A DNA stretch of 64,000 nucleotides from Natrinema amylolyticus_A (GTDB lineage Archaea; Halobacteriota; Halobacteria; Halobacteriales; Natrialbaceae), in NCBI RefSeq assembly GCF_042678045.1, contig NZ_JBHUDI010000003.1, forward strand, positions 372,001-436,000, given 5' to 3'. This document shows positions 36,176 through 44,543 of this stretch, in pieces. The notes below the pieces were generated by a model, which worked only from the letters and a program-made list of their open reading frames with translations, ran no database searches and was not told the DNA's origin. The number at the start of each line of letters is the position of its first letter. Position 1 is the stretch's first letter. Position numbers and translations under genes: made by a program.

Positions 36176-36277
36176 AGCGGCTCCAACGGCGACGACGGCG
36201 CGCCCAGCTTCGGTGTCGGCGTCGCCCTCGTCGCCCTGCTCGGTGTGGCCATACTGGCCCTGCGACGTCAGAACTAA
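36170..36277 (+). pseudogene. Orphan C-terminal tail of a PGF-CTERM-like exported protein
   Basis: An open frame after an in-frame TAA encodes EDSGSNGDDGAPSFGVGV, then the hydrophobic ALVALLGVAILAL, and a basic end RRQN followed by TAA. This is the layout of the archaeosortase-processed C-terminal sorting signal (Gly/Pro/Phe motif, one transmembrane helix, Arg cluster) of S-layer and other exported haloarchaeal proteins, though PGF itself is PSF here. No start and no body of the protein remain. A hairpin and T-rich tract follow. I read it as the decayed end of a deleted gene. Confidence 0.65.
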
Positions 36278-36290
36278 GCTGTAGAACCAC

Positions 36291-36334
36291 CGGCTCACGC
36301 CGGCCCCAATTTCCGCGGTTTTCTTTTCTTGGAC
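36291..36334 (+). terminator. Hairpin plus pyrimidine tract after the orphan tail
   Basis: CCGGC/GCCGG form a 5-base stem with loop TCAC, followed within 25 bases by TTTTCTTTTCTT. This is consistent with the terminator of the lost gene. Confidence 0.4.
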
Positions 36335-36590
36335 GTTACACCCGACAGCGACAGCGACAGCGCTCGCGGTCCTCGACTGTCGGTGACTCGAGCGGAGCGT
36401 CACATCACATACGTACCGCCCGGTGCAGGTGAAACGACACGAGACGCTAAATCACTCGCGTAGCCTCCAGAAGTGATCCACAGCGCCAATCGCCAACTTC
36501 GTCAGTTCGATGCGTGGGATAGAATGGAACGCCGCCCGTATCGTATCGTCGGTCCCGGGTGACGAACGGTGGTCGACCGCCGCGACGCCG

Positions 36591-37907
36591 TCAGTCGTCA
36601 GCCGCAGCCGCTTCCGCTTCTTCGGCGCTCGAGTCGGCCCGTTCCAGATCCTCGAGATACTCGTCGGCGTCCAACGCGGCTTTCGAGCCCATGCCTGCCG
36701 CCGTCACCGCTTGCTGGTAGTGGAAGTCGACGACGTCACCGGCACCGAAGAGGCCGGGGACGTGGGTCTCGGTCTGGCCGCCGCCGTCGCCGCCTTTGGT
36801 CTGCAGGTAGCCCTCGTCGTCCAGCTCGACGCCGGTGTCCTCGAGGTAGTCGGTGTTGGGGGTGTGGCCGATCGCGAAGAAGACCGCACCGACGTCGAAG
36901 TCGAACTCTTCGGTTTCGGGGTCGTCGAGGCGGTCGGTGGGATGACCGGCGTCGTTGTGGACGAGGGTGACGTGGTCGACGCCGTCTTGCTGAGAGCCGT
37001 GGATCTCGATCAGTTCCGTGTTTTTCATGATCTCGATCTCGCCCTCCTCGACCTTTTCGTGGACGCGGTCGACCCAGTAGTCCTCCGCGCGGAACTCCTC
37101 GCGGCGGTGGGCGATGTAGACGGTGTCGGCGAACTTCGTGAGGAAGGTGGCTTCCTCCATGGCGGCGTCGCCGCCGCCGACGACGAGCATGTCCTCGCCG
37201 CGGAAGAACGCGCCGTCACAGGTCGCACACGTCGAGAGCCCGTAGCCCATGAGTTCGTCCTCGCCGGGGATGCCGAGCGTGCGAGCGCTGGCCCCCGAGG
37301 CGGCGATGACCGCGTCGGCGGTGTAGACATCGCCGTTTCTGAGTTCGACACGGAAGGGACGACTCGAGTCGTCGACCGACTCGACGATCCCGTTTTTCAG
37401 CTCGGCACCGAACTGCTTGGCCTGCTCTTTCATCCGGTTGACGAGCTCGGGGCCACCGATGCCCTCCGGGAAGCCGGGATAGTTGGCGACGTCGGTGGTC
37501 AGCGTGAGCTGGCCGCCGGGTTCGTCGCCCTCGATGACCAGCGGCTCGTTGTTCGCGCGGCCGGCGTAGATCGCCGCGGTCAGGCCGGCGATGCCGGTGC
37601 CGGCGATGATCAGTGGGCGGTGATCGACGATTTCGTCGTCGGATATCCCGAGCAGGTCGTCGAGGTCGCCCGTCTCGTCGAGGTCGTGTGTGTCGTCCCA
37701 GCCACCGACGTGTTGGTCGTCGATGAATACCTGTGGAGCGGTCTTGCGGCCGTTCGCGCGCTCGACCATCTCGTCGAAGCGCTCCTCGTCGTCGGAGACG
37801 TTGTACGCCTCGTATTCGACGCCCTTGCTCTCGAAGAGGTCCTTGGCTCGTTCGCAGTGGGTACAGTTGCCTTTGGTATAGATCTCGACGCGTGGCTGGT
37901 CGGTCAT
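36591..37907 (-). CDS. trxB: Glutaredoxin-thioredoxin reductase fusion
   Basis: 438 residues. Residues 1-80 are a glutaredoxin domain with CTHC at 15-18, followed by TAPQVFIDDQHVGGWDD. From about 95 a full thioredoxin reductase follows: FAD loop IIAGTGIAGLTAAIYAGRA, redox-active CATC near 226-229, nucleotide loop VVGGGDAAMEEATFL and C-terminal GLFGAGDVVDFHYQQAVTAAG. A short acidic/Ala-rich tail ends it. The protein probably passes electrons from the reductase disulfide to its own glutaredoxin domain, useful in haloarchaea that use gamma-glutamylcysteine instead of glutathione (inference). Single gene. Confidence 0.93.
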   Translation of the reverse strand: MTDQPRVEIYTKGNCTHCERAKDLFESKGVEYEAYNVSDDEERFDEMVERANGRKTAPQVFIDDQHVGGWDDTHDLDETGDLDDLLGISDDEIVDHRPLIIAGTGIAGLTAAIYAGRANNEPLVIEGDEPGGQLTLTTDVANYPGFPEGIGGPELVNRMKEQAKQFGAELKNGIVESVDDSSRPFRVELRNGDVYTADAVIAASGASARTLGIPGEDELMGYGLSTCATCDGAFFRGEDMLVVGGGDAAMEEATFLTKFADTVYIAHRREEFRAEDYWVDRVHEKVEEGEIEIMKNTELIEIHGSQQDGVDHVTLVHNDAGHPTDRLDDPETEEFDFDVGAVFFAIGHTPNTDYLEDTGVELDDEGYLQTKGGDGGGQTETHVPGLFGAGDVVDFHYQQAVTAAGMGSKAALDADEYLEDLERADSSAEEAEAAAADD

Positions 37908-38156
37908 ATTGCAGGTGTTGGGTCAGAGCGCCTAAACCGCTTGTGCTCGCAGCAACGACACCCCCTTGCTGTGACGGTGGTGTCGTGTTGTCAGCTAGCT
38001 TCGTTCTCCCGCCAGTGAATTTCCTGTGGCCGATGTACTGGTGTCGTTCGAGCCGCTCGGCAGCCTGTGAACGGCCGTGTGACTCGAACGTCCGAGGGCA
38101 CGTTGCCACTCGTGTCGACACGACGCACTTACGGGGCCAAACGACGATCACCGACT

Positions 38157-38444
38157 ATGGCTGCCGATCTCGAGGAGAAGACGAACCGGTACGGCGAGTT
38201 ACTCACAGAGGCACTCGACGCGGCGACGATCGCGCCGCCGGAGGGAACGCCGATGGCAGACGCGGCCGACGATTGTTACGAGATGGCGGCGTCGTATCTC
38301 GAGGACGGAAACCACTTCCGAGAACAGGACGATCTCGTCAATGCGCTGGCGTCGTTTTCCTACGGCCATGCGTGGCTCGATGCCGGTGCTCGCGTCGGAC
38401 TGTTCGACGTCCCACGGGAAGGCCACCTCTTTACTGTCGAATAA
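38157..38444 (+). CDS. DUF357 family protein
   Basis: 95 residues from ATG at 38157 (MAADLEEKTNRYGELLTEAL). All helical and acidic. NHFREQDDLVNALASFSYGHAWLDAG is the conserved core shared by archaeal DUF357 proteins, which form helical bundles resembling HEPN-type or TPR-like domains. No catalytic motif is evident. The start follows an intergenic region of about 250 bases and precedes the TFB gene; cotranscription with TFB is unlikely because TFB has strong TATA boxes of its own. Confidence 0.8.
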   Translation: MAADLEEKTNRYGELLTEALDAATIAPPEGTPMADAADDCYEMAASYLEDGNHFREQDDLVNALASFSYGHAWLDAGARVGLFDVPREGHLFTVE

Positions 38445-38632
38445 GCCGTTGGCGACGCACGTACGTCACGGAATCTCGTCGACAGCTCGCCGGTGAGAGC
38501 ACGGTACGGGCCGGTTGGGTTGGGGTATCTGGTGAAGAGCGGACATGACCGCCAGCCCCGGTATCCTCGATGATTAATAACTATGTAACCGGAACATATA
38601 TACCAGCAGACCCGGTTAGTTTATAAAGTAGG

Positions 38633-38646
38633 CGAAAACTTTATAT
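38633..38646 (+). promoter_or_regulatory. TATA/BRE promoter of the TFB gene
   Basis: CGAAAAC followed by TTTATAT is a near-consensus archaeal BRE plus TATA. It predicts transcription start near 38668, giving a leader of about 70 bases. Additional TATA-like blocks lie at 38596-38606 and 38620-38628, so several starts are possible. Confidence 0.6.
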
Positions 38647-38737
38647 GCCTTACGGCCTTACCCTATGTTAGCTGAGGCGACCGGGTTTCTTCTGGATTAC
38701 CCCACCCGGGAGCCCCAAGTAACCCACCCGATACACA

Positions 38738-39715
38738 ATGACTGATACGAACATTCGAACCTATACGAGCGAGCAAGAGACCGAGGAGGAAGAAACCACG
38801 TCGGTATCCGACGAGCAGGAACGCTGTCCGGAGTGTGGCAGTCGACTGGTCTCGGACGACGAACACGCCGAGACGGTCTGTACCGAGTGTGGTCTCGTCG
38901 TCGAGGAAGACGAGATCGACCGCGGCCCCGAATGGCGTGCGTTCGACGCCGCCGAGAAGGACGAGAAGTCCCGTGTCGGCGCGCCCACGACGAACATGAT
39001 GCACGACCAGGGCCTGTCGACCAACATCGGCTGGCAGGACAAAGACGCCTACGGCCGGGCACTCTCGAGCCGCCAGCGCCAGAAGATGCAACGGCTTCGC
39101 ACCTGGAACGAGCGCTTCCGCACGCGCGACTCCAAGGAGCGCAACCTCAAGCAGGCACTCGGCGAGATCGACCGGATGGCCTCGGCGCTCGGCCTCCCCG
39201 AGAACGTCCGCGAGACGGCCAGTGTCATCTATCGGCGCGCCCTCGAGGAGGACCTGCTGCCGGGCCGGTCGATCGAAGGCGTCGCGACCGCCTCGCTGTA
39301 CGCCGCTGCCCGCCAGGCTGGCACGCCGCGCAGCCTCGATGAGATCTCGGCGGTCTCCCGCGTCGAGAAGATGGAGCTCACCCGCACCTACCGCTACATC
39401 ATCCGGGAACTCGGCCTCGAGGTCAAGCCGGCCGACCCCGAACACTACGTGCCGCGGTTCGTCAGCGACCTCGACCTCTCGGACGAGACCGAGCGGATGG
39501 CCCGCGAACTGCTCGAGTCGGCCCGCCAGGAGGGCGTCCACAGCGGCAAGTCGCCGGTCGGCCTCGCGGCCGCGTCGGTCTACGCTGCCGCCCTGCTGAC
39601 CAACGAGAAGGTGACCCAGAACGAGGTCAGTGAGGTCGCGAGCATCTCGGAAGTCACGATTCGCAACCGGTACAAGGAGCTGCTCGAGGCTTCGGACACG
39701 GCTGCACCCGCGTAA
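38738..39715 (+). CDS. tfb: Transcription initiation factor TFB
   Basis: 325 residues. It recruits RNA polymerase to TBP-TATA complexes. The N-terminal zinc ribbon has CPECGSRLVSDDEH and CTECGLVVEEDEI (residues about 30-55), followed by the B-finger/linker DRGPEWRAFDAAEKDEKSR. Two cyclin folds occupy about 125-215 and 220-320, with AAARQAGTPRSLDEISAVSR and AAALLTNEKVTQNEVSEVA as the helix-turn-helix elements. Haloarchaea carry many TFB paralogues; which one this is cannot be told here. Confidence 0.95.
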   Translation: MTDTNIRTYTSEQETEEEETTSVSDEQERCPECGSRLVSDDEHAETVCTECGLVVEEDEIDRGPEWRAFDAAEKDEKSRVGAPTTNMMHDQGLSTNIGWQDKDAYGRALSSRQRQKMQRLRTWNERFRTRDSKERNLKQALGEIDRMASALGLPENVRETASVIYRRALEEDLLPGRSIEGVATASLYAAARQAGTPRSLDEISAVSRVEKMELTRTYRYIIRELGLEVKPADPEHYVPRFVSDLDLSDETERMARELLESARQEGVHSGKSPVGLAAASVYAAALLTNEKVTQNEVSEVASISEVTIRNRYKELLEASDTAAPA

Positions 39716-39820
39716 GGGTCCTTTTGACGGCCGTCGACTCGCAGGCTGTATCGCGGGTGGTGTTTTCGGCCGACTGGAACTGCGGCAATGTTTTTGATCT
39801 CTCGTGTGAAAGAGGGTACC

Positions 39821-40000
39821 ATGGATAAAACGACCGTCCAACTGTTGTGTCCCGAATGTACGAAGGATTGGCAAGTTTCTCCGGATGAACTTCCCGCGCC
39901 CGCCGAAATGTTTCACTGCCCGAACTGTCACGCCTCACACCGCACTGCCGAGTTCATGCGGACGGACCGCGACCTCCAGACTCTGAAACAGCTCGGCTAG
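39821..40000 (+). CDS. Small zinc-finger protein, conserved in haloarchaea
   Basis: 59 residues from ATG at 39821 (MDKTTVQLLCPEC). Two Cys pairs, CPEC near 10-13 and CPNC near 34-37, predict a single zinc ribbon. The basic/hydrophobic C-terminal helix is TDRDLQTLKQLG. An upstream in-frame ATG at 39788 adds 11 unlikely residues. It follows TFB by 105 bases. DNA- or protein-binding is possible; function unknown. Confidence 0.75.
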   Translation: MDKTTVQLLCPECTKDWQVSPDELPAPAEMFHCPNCHASHRTAEFMRTDRDLQTLKQLG

Positions 40001-40397
40001 GGCCACGGTCGAAACGGCGGCCGACGATCGACAATTCTGAATACGTTTTTGTAGGGACTGCTTGTCACTGCACACCTGATCGCACGTCGATCCCGTGATC
40101 GGTGTGACACACGGGTTGGTCGGAACGCTCCTCGGACGACGCGGATCCGATCGACCAGATGCTCGACGATCGAGTATGATCTTCTTAATGCTGTCCGACC
40201 CTCTCTGAAATTATACTGAAAGACGGTGTTACGCTGGTAAATAAAATACTAACGTGGTTTCATCTCTCGAATCCGCTCGCGTAATCACTGCATTCGAATC
40301 GTCTCTGGCGATGATACACCAATCTCCCAATACTGGCTGCGTGTTAACGCGACTCAAGATAATAATATAACCCTGCAGTGGGTAGGAGAGGATGGTT
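40001..40397. other. Intergenic region upstream of the UPF0058 gene
   Basis: About 400 bases with no gene. A T-run near 40046-40052 may terminate the zinc-finger gene. AATAATATAA at 40361-40370 is a TATA box for the next gene, 26 bases ahead of 40392. Confidence 0.5.
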
Positions 40398-40634
40398 ATG
40401 AAGAAGCAGGAGCTCATTCACCTTCACGGCCTTCTCGCGGAGGTATCGAACCAGTGTGCAGAGTGGGAAGACTGCCAGATCGACCTCGAGGAGTACGAAT
40501 CGCGAGGCATTCGGCCGACATCCATCCACAAATCGAAAACTGACCACAAAGCTGCTGTTTTTGCGCTCGCCGGGGGAATCACGAAGAACATGCGGGAAGG
40601 GGAGCAGGAAGCAGTCGCCGCCACTGCAGACTGA
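40398..40634 (+). CDS. UPF0058 family protein
   Basis: 78 residues from ATG at 40398 (MKKQELIHLHGLLAEVSN, the family N-terminus). An ATG six bases earlier at 40392 lies exactly at leaderless distance from the TATA box and may be the true start, adding Met-Val. The family is small, helical, archaeal and uncharacterised; conserved HLHGLLAE, then the Cys pair CAEWEDC, RPTSIHKSKTDHKAAVFALA. Metal binding by His/Cys is possible. Confidence 0.8.
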   Translation: MKKQELIHLHGLLAEVSNQCAEWEDCQIDLEEYESRGIRPTSIHKSKTDHKAAVFALAGGITKNMREGEQEAVAATAD

Positions 40635-40771
40635 GAATATCGTCGCATCCTCCGATCGTCAATACCGCCGACTGGCGAGACTCGCCGATGTCGGGTATAC
40701 CTGTGTGATTACTGTACACTACAATACAGAGTTACGTCGATACCGCTTTCGAGACCGCCCGAGTCAGGCCG

Positions 40772-41245
40772 TTACTCCACGAGATCCTCGAACTCCGGGA
40801 GGATCTCGTCGTCCGACTCCTCAGTTTCGTCGGCAGGCTCCGTGTCAGTCGACTCCGTATCCGTATCCGTGTCCGTCGACTCGTCGGTCTCTGCTTCGTC
40901 AGTCGTGTCCTCTTCGATGACCTCGACCTCCATGACCTCGAGTGGGATGTTCTCGAGACGCTGACCGATCTCCTTCCGTGCGATCCGTGAGGCGTGTTCC
41001 TCACGTTCGACGTTGAAGACGGTCATCTCCAGTTCGAGTGCGACGAGCGCTTCGTCGGCCGCGATAAACGCAGGTGGGAGCTCCTCTCCGGATGGGGAGG
41101 TGCGCTCGCCCATATTGATTTCGACGTAGTTTAAATCAGGGTTCAGCATCTCACCCGTCTTCGAGATGGCGATCCGGATCGCCTCGTCCTCCGTCTCAAC
41201 GTCGAAGACCGGCACGGCGGCTTCAACGACGACCCTGCAATTCAT
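40772..41245 (-). CDS. DUF555/UPF0212 family protein
   Basis: 157 residues. The first 110 residues are the conserved archaeal domain: RVVVEAAVPVFDVETEDEAIRIAISKTGEMLNPDLNYVEI, AFIAADEALVALELEMTVFNV and EHASRIARKEIGQRL. A 45-residue Asp/Glu/Thr tail follows, a haloarchaeal addition. Function of the family is unknown. It is divergent from the glycosylase gene. Confidence 0.82.
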   Translation of the reverse strand: MNCRVVVEAAVPVFDVETEDEAIRIAISKTGEMLNPDLNYVEINMGERTSPSGEELPPAFIAADEALVALELEMTVFNVEREEHASRIARKEIGQRLENIPLEVMEVEVIEEDTTDEAETDESTDTDTDTESTDTEPADETEESDDEILPEFEDLVE

Positions 41246-41403
41246 ACCGTGACATTGGATGCCCTACAGTAAGAAGGTTCGCCTCACGAACCCGTACTCG
41301 CCGCTCGACTGCGCGACGTGGCGGGAGACAACCGAGCGACATGACTCACCTCACCGTCGCGGGTCCGAAAGGCAAAAGCCCACACCGCCGAAGGGTCGGA
41401 CGA

Positions 41404-42303
41404 ATGGAGACGGGGACGATCTCGATCGACGAGTGCTCGGGTGGATTCGACCTGTACCGAACGCTCGAGAGCGGCCAGACGTACCTCTGGCGGCGCTCGG
41501 ACGGCGAGATGTACGGCGGCACACCGGCATCCGACGCGTGGTATACGACGGTTGTCAGCTCAGGGGGCACGGGCGACGGGGACGTGATCCGCGTGCGGAC
41601 CCGCGACGGCCGCCTCGAGTGGGAGTCGACGACTGATGCCGAGGCGCTCGTCCGTCGGCTGTTGCGTCTCGACGACGACCTCGAGGAAATCGTCGCGGCC
41701 GGGCCGGACGATCCCTTACTTCACGAGGCCTACGAGGCCCACCATGGGATGCGACTCGTGCAGGATCCGCCCTTCGGCTGTCTGATCTCGTTTATTTGCT
41801 CGGCACAGATGCGGGTAAGTCGCATTCACACGATGGTTACGACGCTAGCACGGGAGTACGGCGACGCGGTCGCGTTCGACGGCGAGACCTACCAGGCCTT
41901 TCCGACGCCGGACCAGCTCGCGACCGCGACCGAGGCCGAGCTTCGTGAGCTTGGACTGGGTTACCGCGCTCCATACGTCGTCCGTACGGCCGAGATGGTC
42001 GCGAACGGCGAGGCCCATCCGGAAGCGGCGCGGGGCCTCGAGTACGAGGACGCACGCGAGTACCTGACGCAGTTCGTCGGCGTCGGCGACAAGGTAGCCG
42101 ACTGCGTCCTCCTCTTTTCGCTGGGCTTCGACGAAGCGGTCCCACTCGACACCTGGATCAAGTCGGCGATCGAGGAGTATTATCCGGACTGTGATCGCGG
42201 TTCCTACGCTGCTACCTCACGGGCGCTTCGCGACAGCCTGGGCGGCGAATACGCCGGCTACGCCCAGACGTACGTCTTCCATCATCTCCGAACCGGGGAG
42301 TGA
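41404..42303 (+). CDS. 8-oxoguanine DNA glycosylase/lyase (OGG1 type)
   Basis: 299 residues from ATG at 41404 (METGTISIDECSGGFDLYRTLESGQTYLW); an upstream in-frame ATG at 41341 adds 21 atypical residues. It has the OGG N-terminal domain, then HhH-GPD. The hairpin FVGVGDKVADCVLLFSLG contains the catalytic Lys near 230, and PLDTWI the conserved Asp near 249. FGCLISFICSAQMRVSRI is the characteristic OGG helix. It excises 8-oxoguanine from DNA, useful in a bright, oxidising habitat. Single gene. Confidence 0.88.
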   Translation: METGTISIDECSGGFDLYRTLESGQTYLWRRSDGEMYGGTPASDAWYTTVVSSGGTGDGDVIRVRTRDGRLEWESTTDAEALVRRLLRLDDDLEEIVAAGPDDPLLHEAYEAHHGMRLVQDPPFGCLISFICSAQMRVSRIHTMVTTLAREYGDAVAFDGETYQAFPTPDQLATATEAELRELGLGYRAPYVVRTAEMVANGEAHPEAARGLEYEDAREYLTQFVGVGDKVADCVLLFSLGFDEAVPLDTWIKSAIEEYYPDCDRGSYAATSRALRDSLGGEYAGYAQTYVFHHLRTGE

Positions 42304-42367
42304 TGGGCCGACCACCGCTGACTGGATGGCTCGGAACCGTTTTGTGAACTGATTGTCAATTACGGAT

Positions 42368-42682
42368 ATGGTCACCGCGTCGGTCGTCAGCCTCATCGTG
42401 ACGGCGGGATTCATCGGCGCGCTGGGAATCCTGATCAAACACTTCGGGATCGTCCAGTTGATCGCGGGCTACGATCCGGATCGCGCCACCGACGAGGCAG
42501 AGCTGGCCGATTTCGTCGGAACCAACGTCCTGTACGTTGCGGCGCTCGTCCTGCTCGTCGCGATCGTCGAGGCAACAGCACCCGACAGATCCGATTCGGT
42601 CTGGATCGCGTTCGTCGCCGGTGTCGGGCTGCTTACTGTCCGAATGATCCGCGGTGCTCGCCGCTACGAAAGCGACGAGTGA
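42368..42682 (+). CDS. Small membrane protein, DUF3784-like
   Basis: 104 residues from ATG at 42368 (MVTASVVSLIVTAGFIGALG). Three transmembrane segments near 5-27, 53-72 and 80-96. The stretch YDPDRATDEAELADFVGTNVLYVA is the usual DUF3784 loop. Family function is unknown. Converges with the following small minus-strand gene, stops 15 bases apart. Confidence 0.7.
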   Translation: MVTASVVSLIVTAGFIGALGILIKHFGIVQLIAGYDPDRATDEAELADFVGTNVLYVAALVLLVAIVEATAPDRSDSVWIAFVAGVGLLTVRMIRGARRYESDE

Positions 42683-42697
42683 CTGACCGGGTTGAGG

Positions 42698-42946
42698 CTA
42701 CTCGTCGTAATCCTCGCGCCCAGTCATGGCCCAGTAAGCCTGTGAGACGAGCGTGATCGTGAAAATGACAGTCAGCGCCACGGCGAGCCACACTGCGATC
42801 CGCTGTCCGAGCAGGTAGTATGCTAGTGCGCTCGCACCGACGACGAACAACACTGCGCCGACGAACAACTCGAGGAGCTCTCGGACCGTCGCGCGGCTGC
42901 TCGAGACGTCGAGATATTCTTCCTCGAAGCGGTCGATGATGCCCAT
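42698..42946 (-). CDS. Small membrane protein, uncharacterised
   Basis: 82 residues with an N-terminal soluble helix (MGIIDRFEEEYLDVSSSRAT) and two membrane segments near 27-48 and 53-74. Codon bias matches neighbours. It follows the acylphosphatase gene by 29 bases on the same strand. No recognisable family. Confidence 0.65.
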   Translation of the reverse strand: MGIIDRFEEEYLDVSSSRATVRELLELFVGAVLFVVGASALAYYLLGQRIAVWLAVALTVIFTITLVSQAYWAMTGREDYDE

Positions 42947-42975
42947 CGGCGGTCCCTTTCGAACTGTTCGTCGGG

Positions 42976-43254
42976 TCAGTAACGGATCTCGAATCCGTCC
43001 TCGCCCTGTGGCTCCTCGTACTCGGCCTCGACGGCGTCAACCTCAGCCGCGGGACTGCCCTCGTGACACCACTCGATCATCGACTCGACCGCGTCCTCGG
43101 GGCCTTCGAAGACTGCCTCGACGCGGCCGTCCTCGAGATTTTTCACCCAGCCGTCGACGCCTTCCTCGCGGGCGGTGTCGCGGGTGTTCGCACGGTAGTA
43201 GACGCCCTGTACGGTGCCCGAGACGAAGACGTGTGCGCGGGTCCGTCCTGCCAT
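42976..43254 (-). CDS. acyP: Acylphosphatase
   Basis: 92 residues from ATG at 43254. It hydrolyses acyl phosphates. The signature HVFVSGTVQGVYYRANTRD contains the catalytic Arg (in YYRAN) and phosphate loop, and GVDGWVKNLEDGRVEAVFEG holds the catalytic Asn. Length matches the family exactly. An in-frame ATG at 43281 is less likely. Followed by a small membrane gene. Confidence 0.93.
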   Translation of the reverse strand: MAGRTRAHVFVSGTVQGVYYRANTRDTAREEGVDGWVKNLEDGRVEAVFEGPEDAVESMIEWCHEGSPAAEVDAVEAEYEEPQGEDGFEIRY

Positions 43255-43325
43255 GTGTGAGTCGTCGCCGTCGAAGGTCAAAAATCCGGGTCCATTCGCG
43301 TGTGCGGTCGGTCGTCCTGTGGCGA

Positions 43326-44015
43326 TCAGAACTCAGTGCCGCGTCGCGCCCGCTGGCCGTCGTCGATCGGGTGTTTGACCTTCCGAACGTTCGTGATCAG
43401 GTCCGCACGGTTCTCGAGGTATGACGGCTCGGTGTGGCTGCCCGACAGCACCAGTTCGAGATCGGCCGGCTTCGCGTCGATGAGCCCGTGGACGTCGTCC
43501 TCGGAGAGGAGTCCGCGATCCGCAGCATAGAGTACCTCATCGAGGATCAGCATGTGCATGCCGGCTTCCGGGTCCGCGTCGAGGGCGATCGGCTCGTCGA
43601 GGGCGGCTTCGTCGGCTGCCTCGAGCAGTTCGTGCGCACGCTCGAGGCCGGCCTGAGCTTCGGCCTCGTGGTCAGCCTCGTCGCTGCCGTCGGCCATCCC
43701 GTGCCAACCGTAGTGGCCGAGATTTTCGTAGCTCATGCCGGGGAGAGCGGCGATCGCGTTGTACTCGCCACGCACCGCGTCGACGCTCGAGGCGCCGCCT
43801 TTCATGAACTGGAGCATGTGGACGCGGTAGCCGTGGCCAGCGGCGCGCATCCCCATGCCGAGCGTCGCCGTCGTCTTCCCCTTGCCGTCGCCCCACCAGA
43901 CCTGAACGAGGCCGAACTCCTCGGGGGCGGCCGGTTCGATCCGCTCGGCTTCGGGCGTCCGTCCCTGGCCGGGTGTGTTCTCGATCGGTGACTCGGATGT
44001 CCGGTCGTCGCTCAT
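43326..44015 (-). CDS. cobA: Cob(I)alamin adenosyltransferase, CobA/BtuR type
   Basis: 229 residues from ATG at 44015 (MSDDRTSES); a start at 44108 would add atypical sequence. The P-loop WWGDGKGKTTATLGM lies near 40-54, with VHMLQFMKG and LILDEVLYAADRGLL further on, all typical of the BtuR family. A 35-residue acidic N-terminal extension precedes it. It makes adenosylcobalamin, the cofactor of the NrdJ reductase at the start of the window. No other cobalamin genes are adjacent. Confidence 0.92.
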   Translation of the reverse strand: MSDDRTSESPIENTPGQGRTPEAERIEPAAPEEFGLVQVWWGDGKGKTTATLGMGMRAAGHGYRVHMLQFMKGGASSVDAVRGEYNAIAALPGMSYENLGHYGWHGMADGSDEADHEAEAQAGLERAHELLEAADEAALDEPIALDADPEAGMHMLILDEVLYAADRGLLSEDDVHGLIDAKPADLELVLSGSHTEPSYLENRADLITNVRKVKHPIDDGQRARRGTEF

Positions 44016-44117
44016 ACGCGATCGGTCGAACCGTGCGTACATGTAGTTGGCCACTCGACGTGCCCGTCGACCGGCGTAACCAAACGCGTCTTGTGGACTC
44101 GCTGCCAACGGATCGCA

Positions 44118-44483
44118 ATGGTTCTCGAGCGATCATCCGCCGGCGACATGCCGAGTTTCGAGCGCATTATCGCCGCGCTGGACGATGCCAGCTGTCAGCG
44201 AATTCTCTCGGTACTCGACGGGCCAAAAACTGTCCCCGAGGTCGCAGCGGCGGCGGACCTCCCGCTGTCGACGGCCTATCGGAAGTTCGGCCAGTTGACC
44301 GAAGCAGGCCTCGTCACCGAAACCGTCGGCGTTCAGCATGGCAGCCACTACTCGTCGCGGTACGTGGTCGATTTCGACCGGATCACGATCGTCCTCGACG
44401 ACGAGCGAGCGTTTCGCATCGCTGTCGACCGCTCGAGTGATCGCTCGCTGGGTAGCTGGTCGAACGACAGCCGAGAGACGTGA
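44118..44483 (+). CDS. Winged-helix transcriptional regulator
   Basis: 121 residues from ATG at 44118 (MVLERSSAGDMPSF). FERIIAALDDASCQRILSVL, PKTVPEVAAAADLPLSTAYR and KFGQLTEAGLVTETVG form an ArsR-like helix-turn-helix plus wing; HGSHYSSRYVVDFDRITIVLDD follows as a small beta domain common in haloarchaeal HTH proteins. Its target is not evident. It is divergent from the cobalamin adenosyltransferase gene, whose expression it could control; that is inference. Confidence 0.8.
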   Translation: MVLERSSAGDMPSFERIIAALDDASCQRILSVLDGPKTVPEVAAAADLPLSTAYRKFGQLTEAGLVTETVGVQHGSHYSSRYVVDFDRITIVLDDERAFRIAVDRSSDRSLGSWSNDSRET

Positions 44484-44543
44484 ACGCGTCGGCCGCCGGT
44501 GGTGGTAGGCACTCTCACGACCCGCGGCCGGTGGCCCGTTTTG

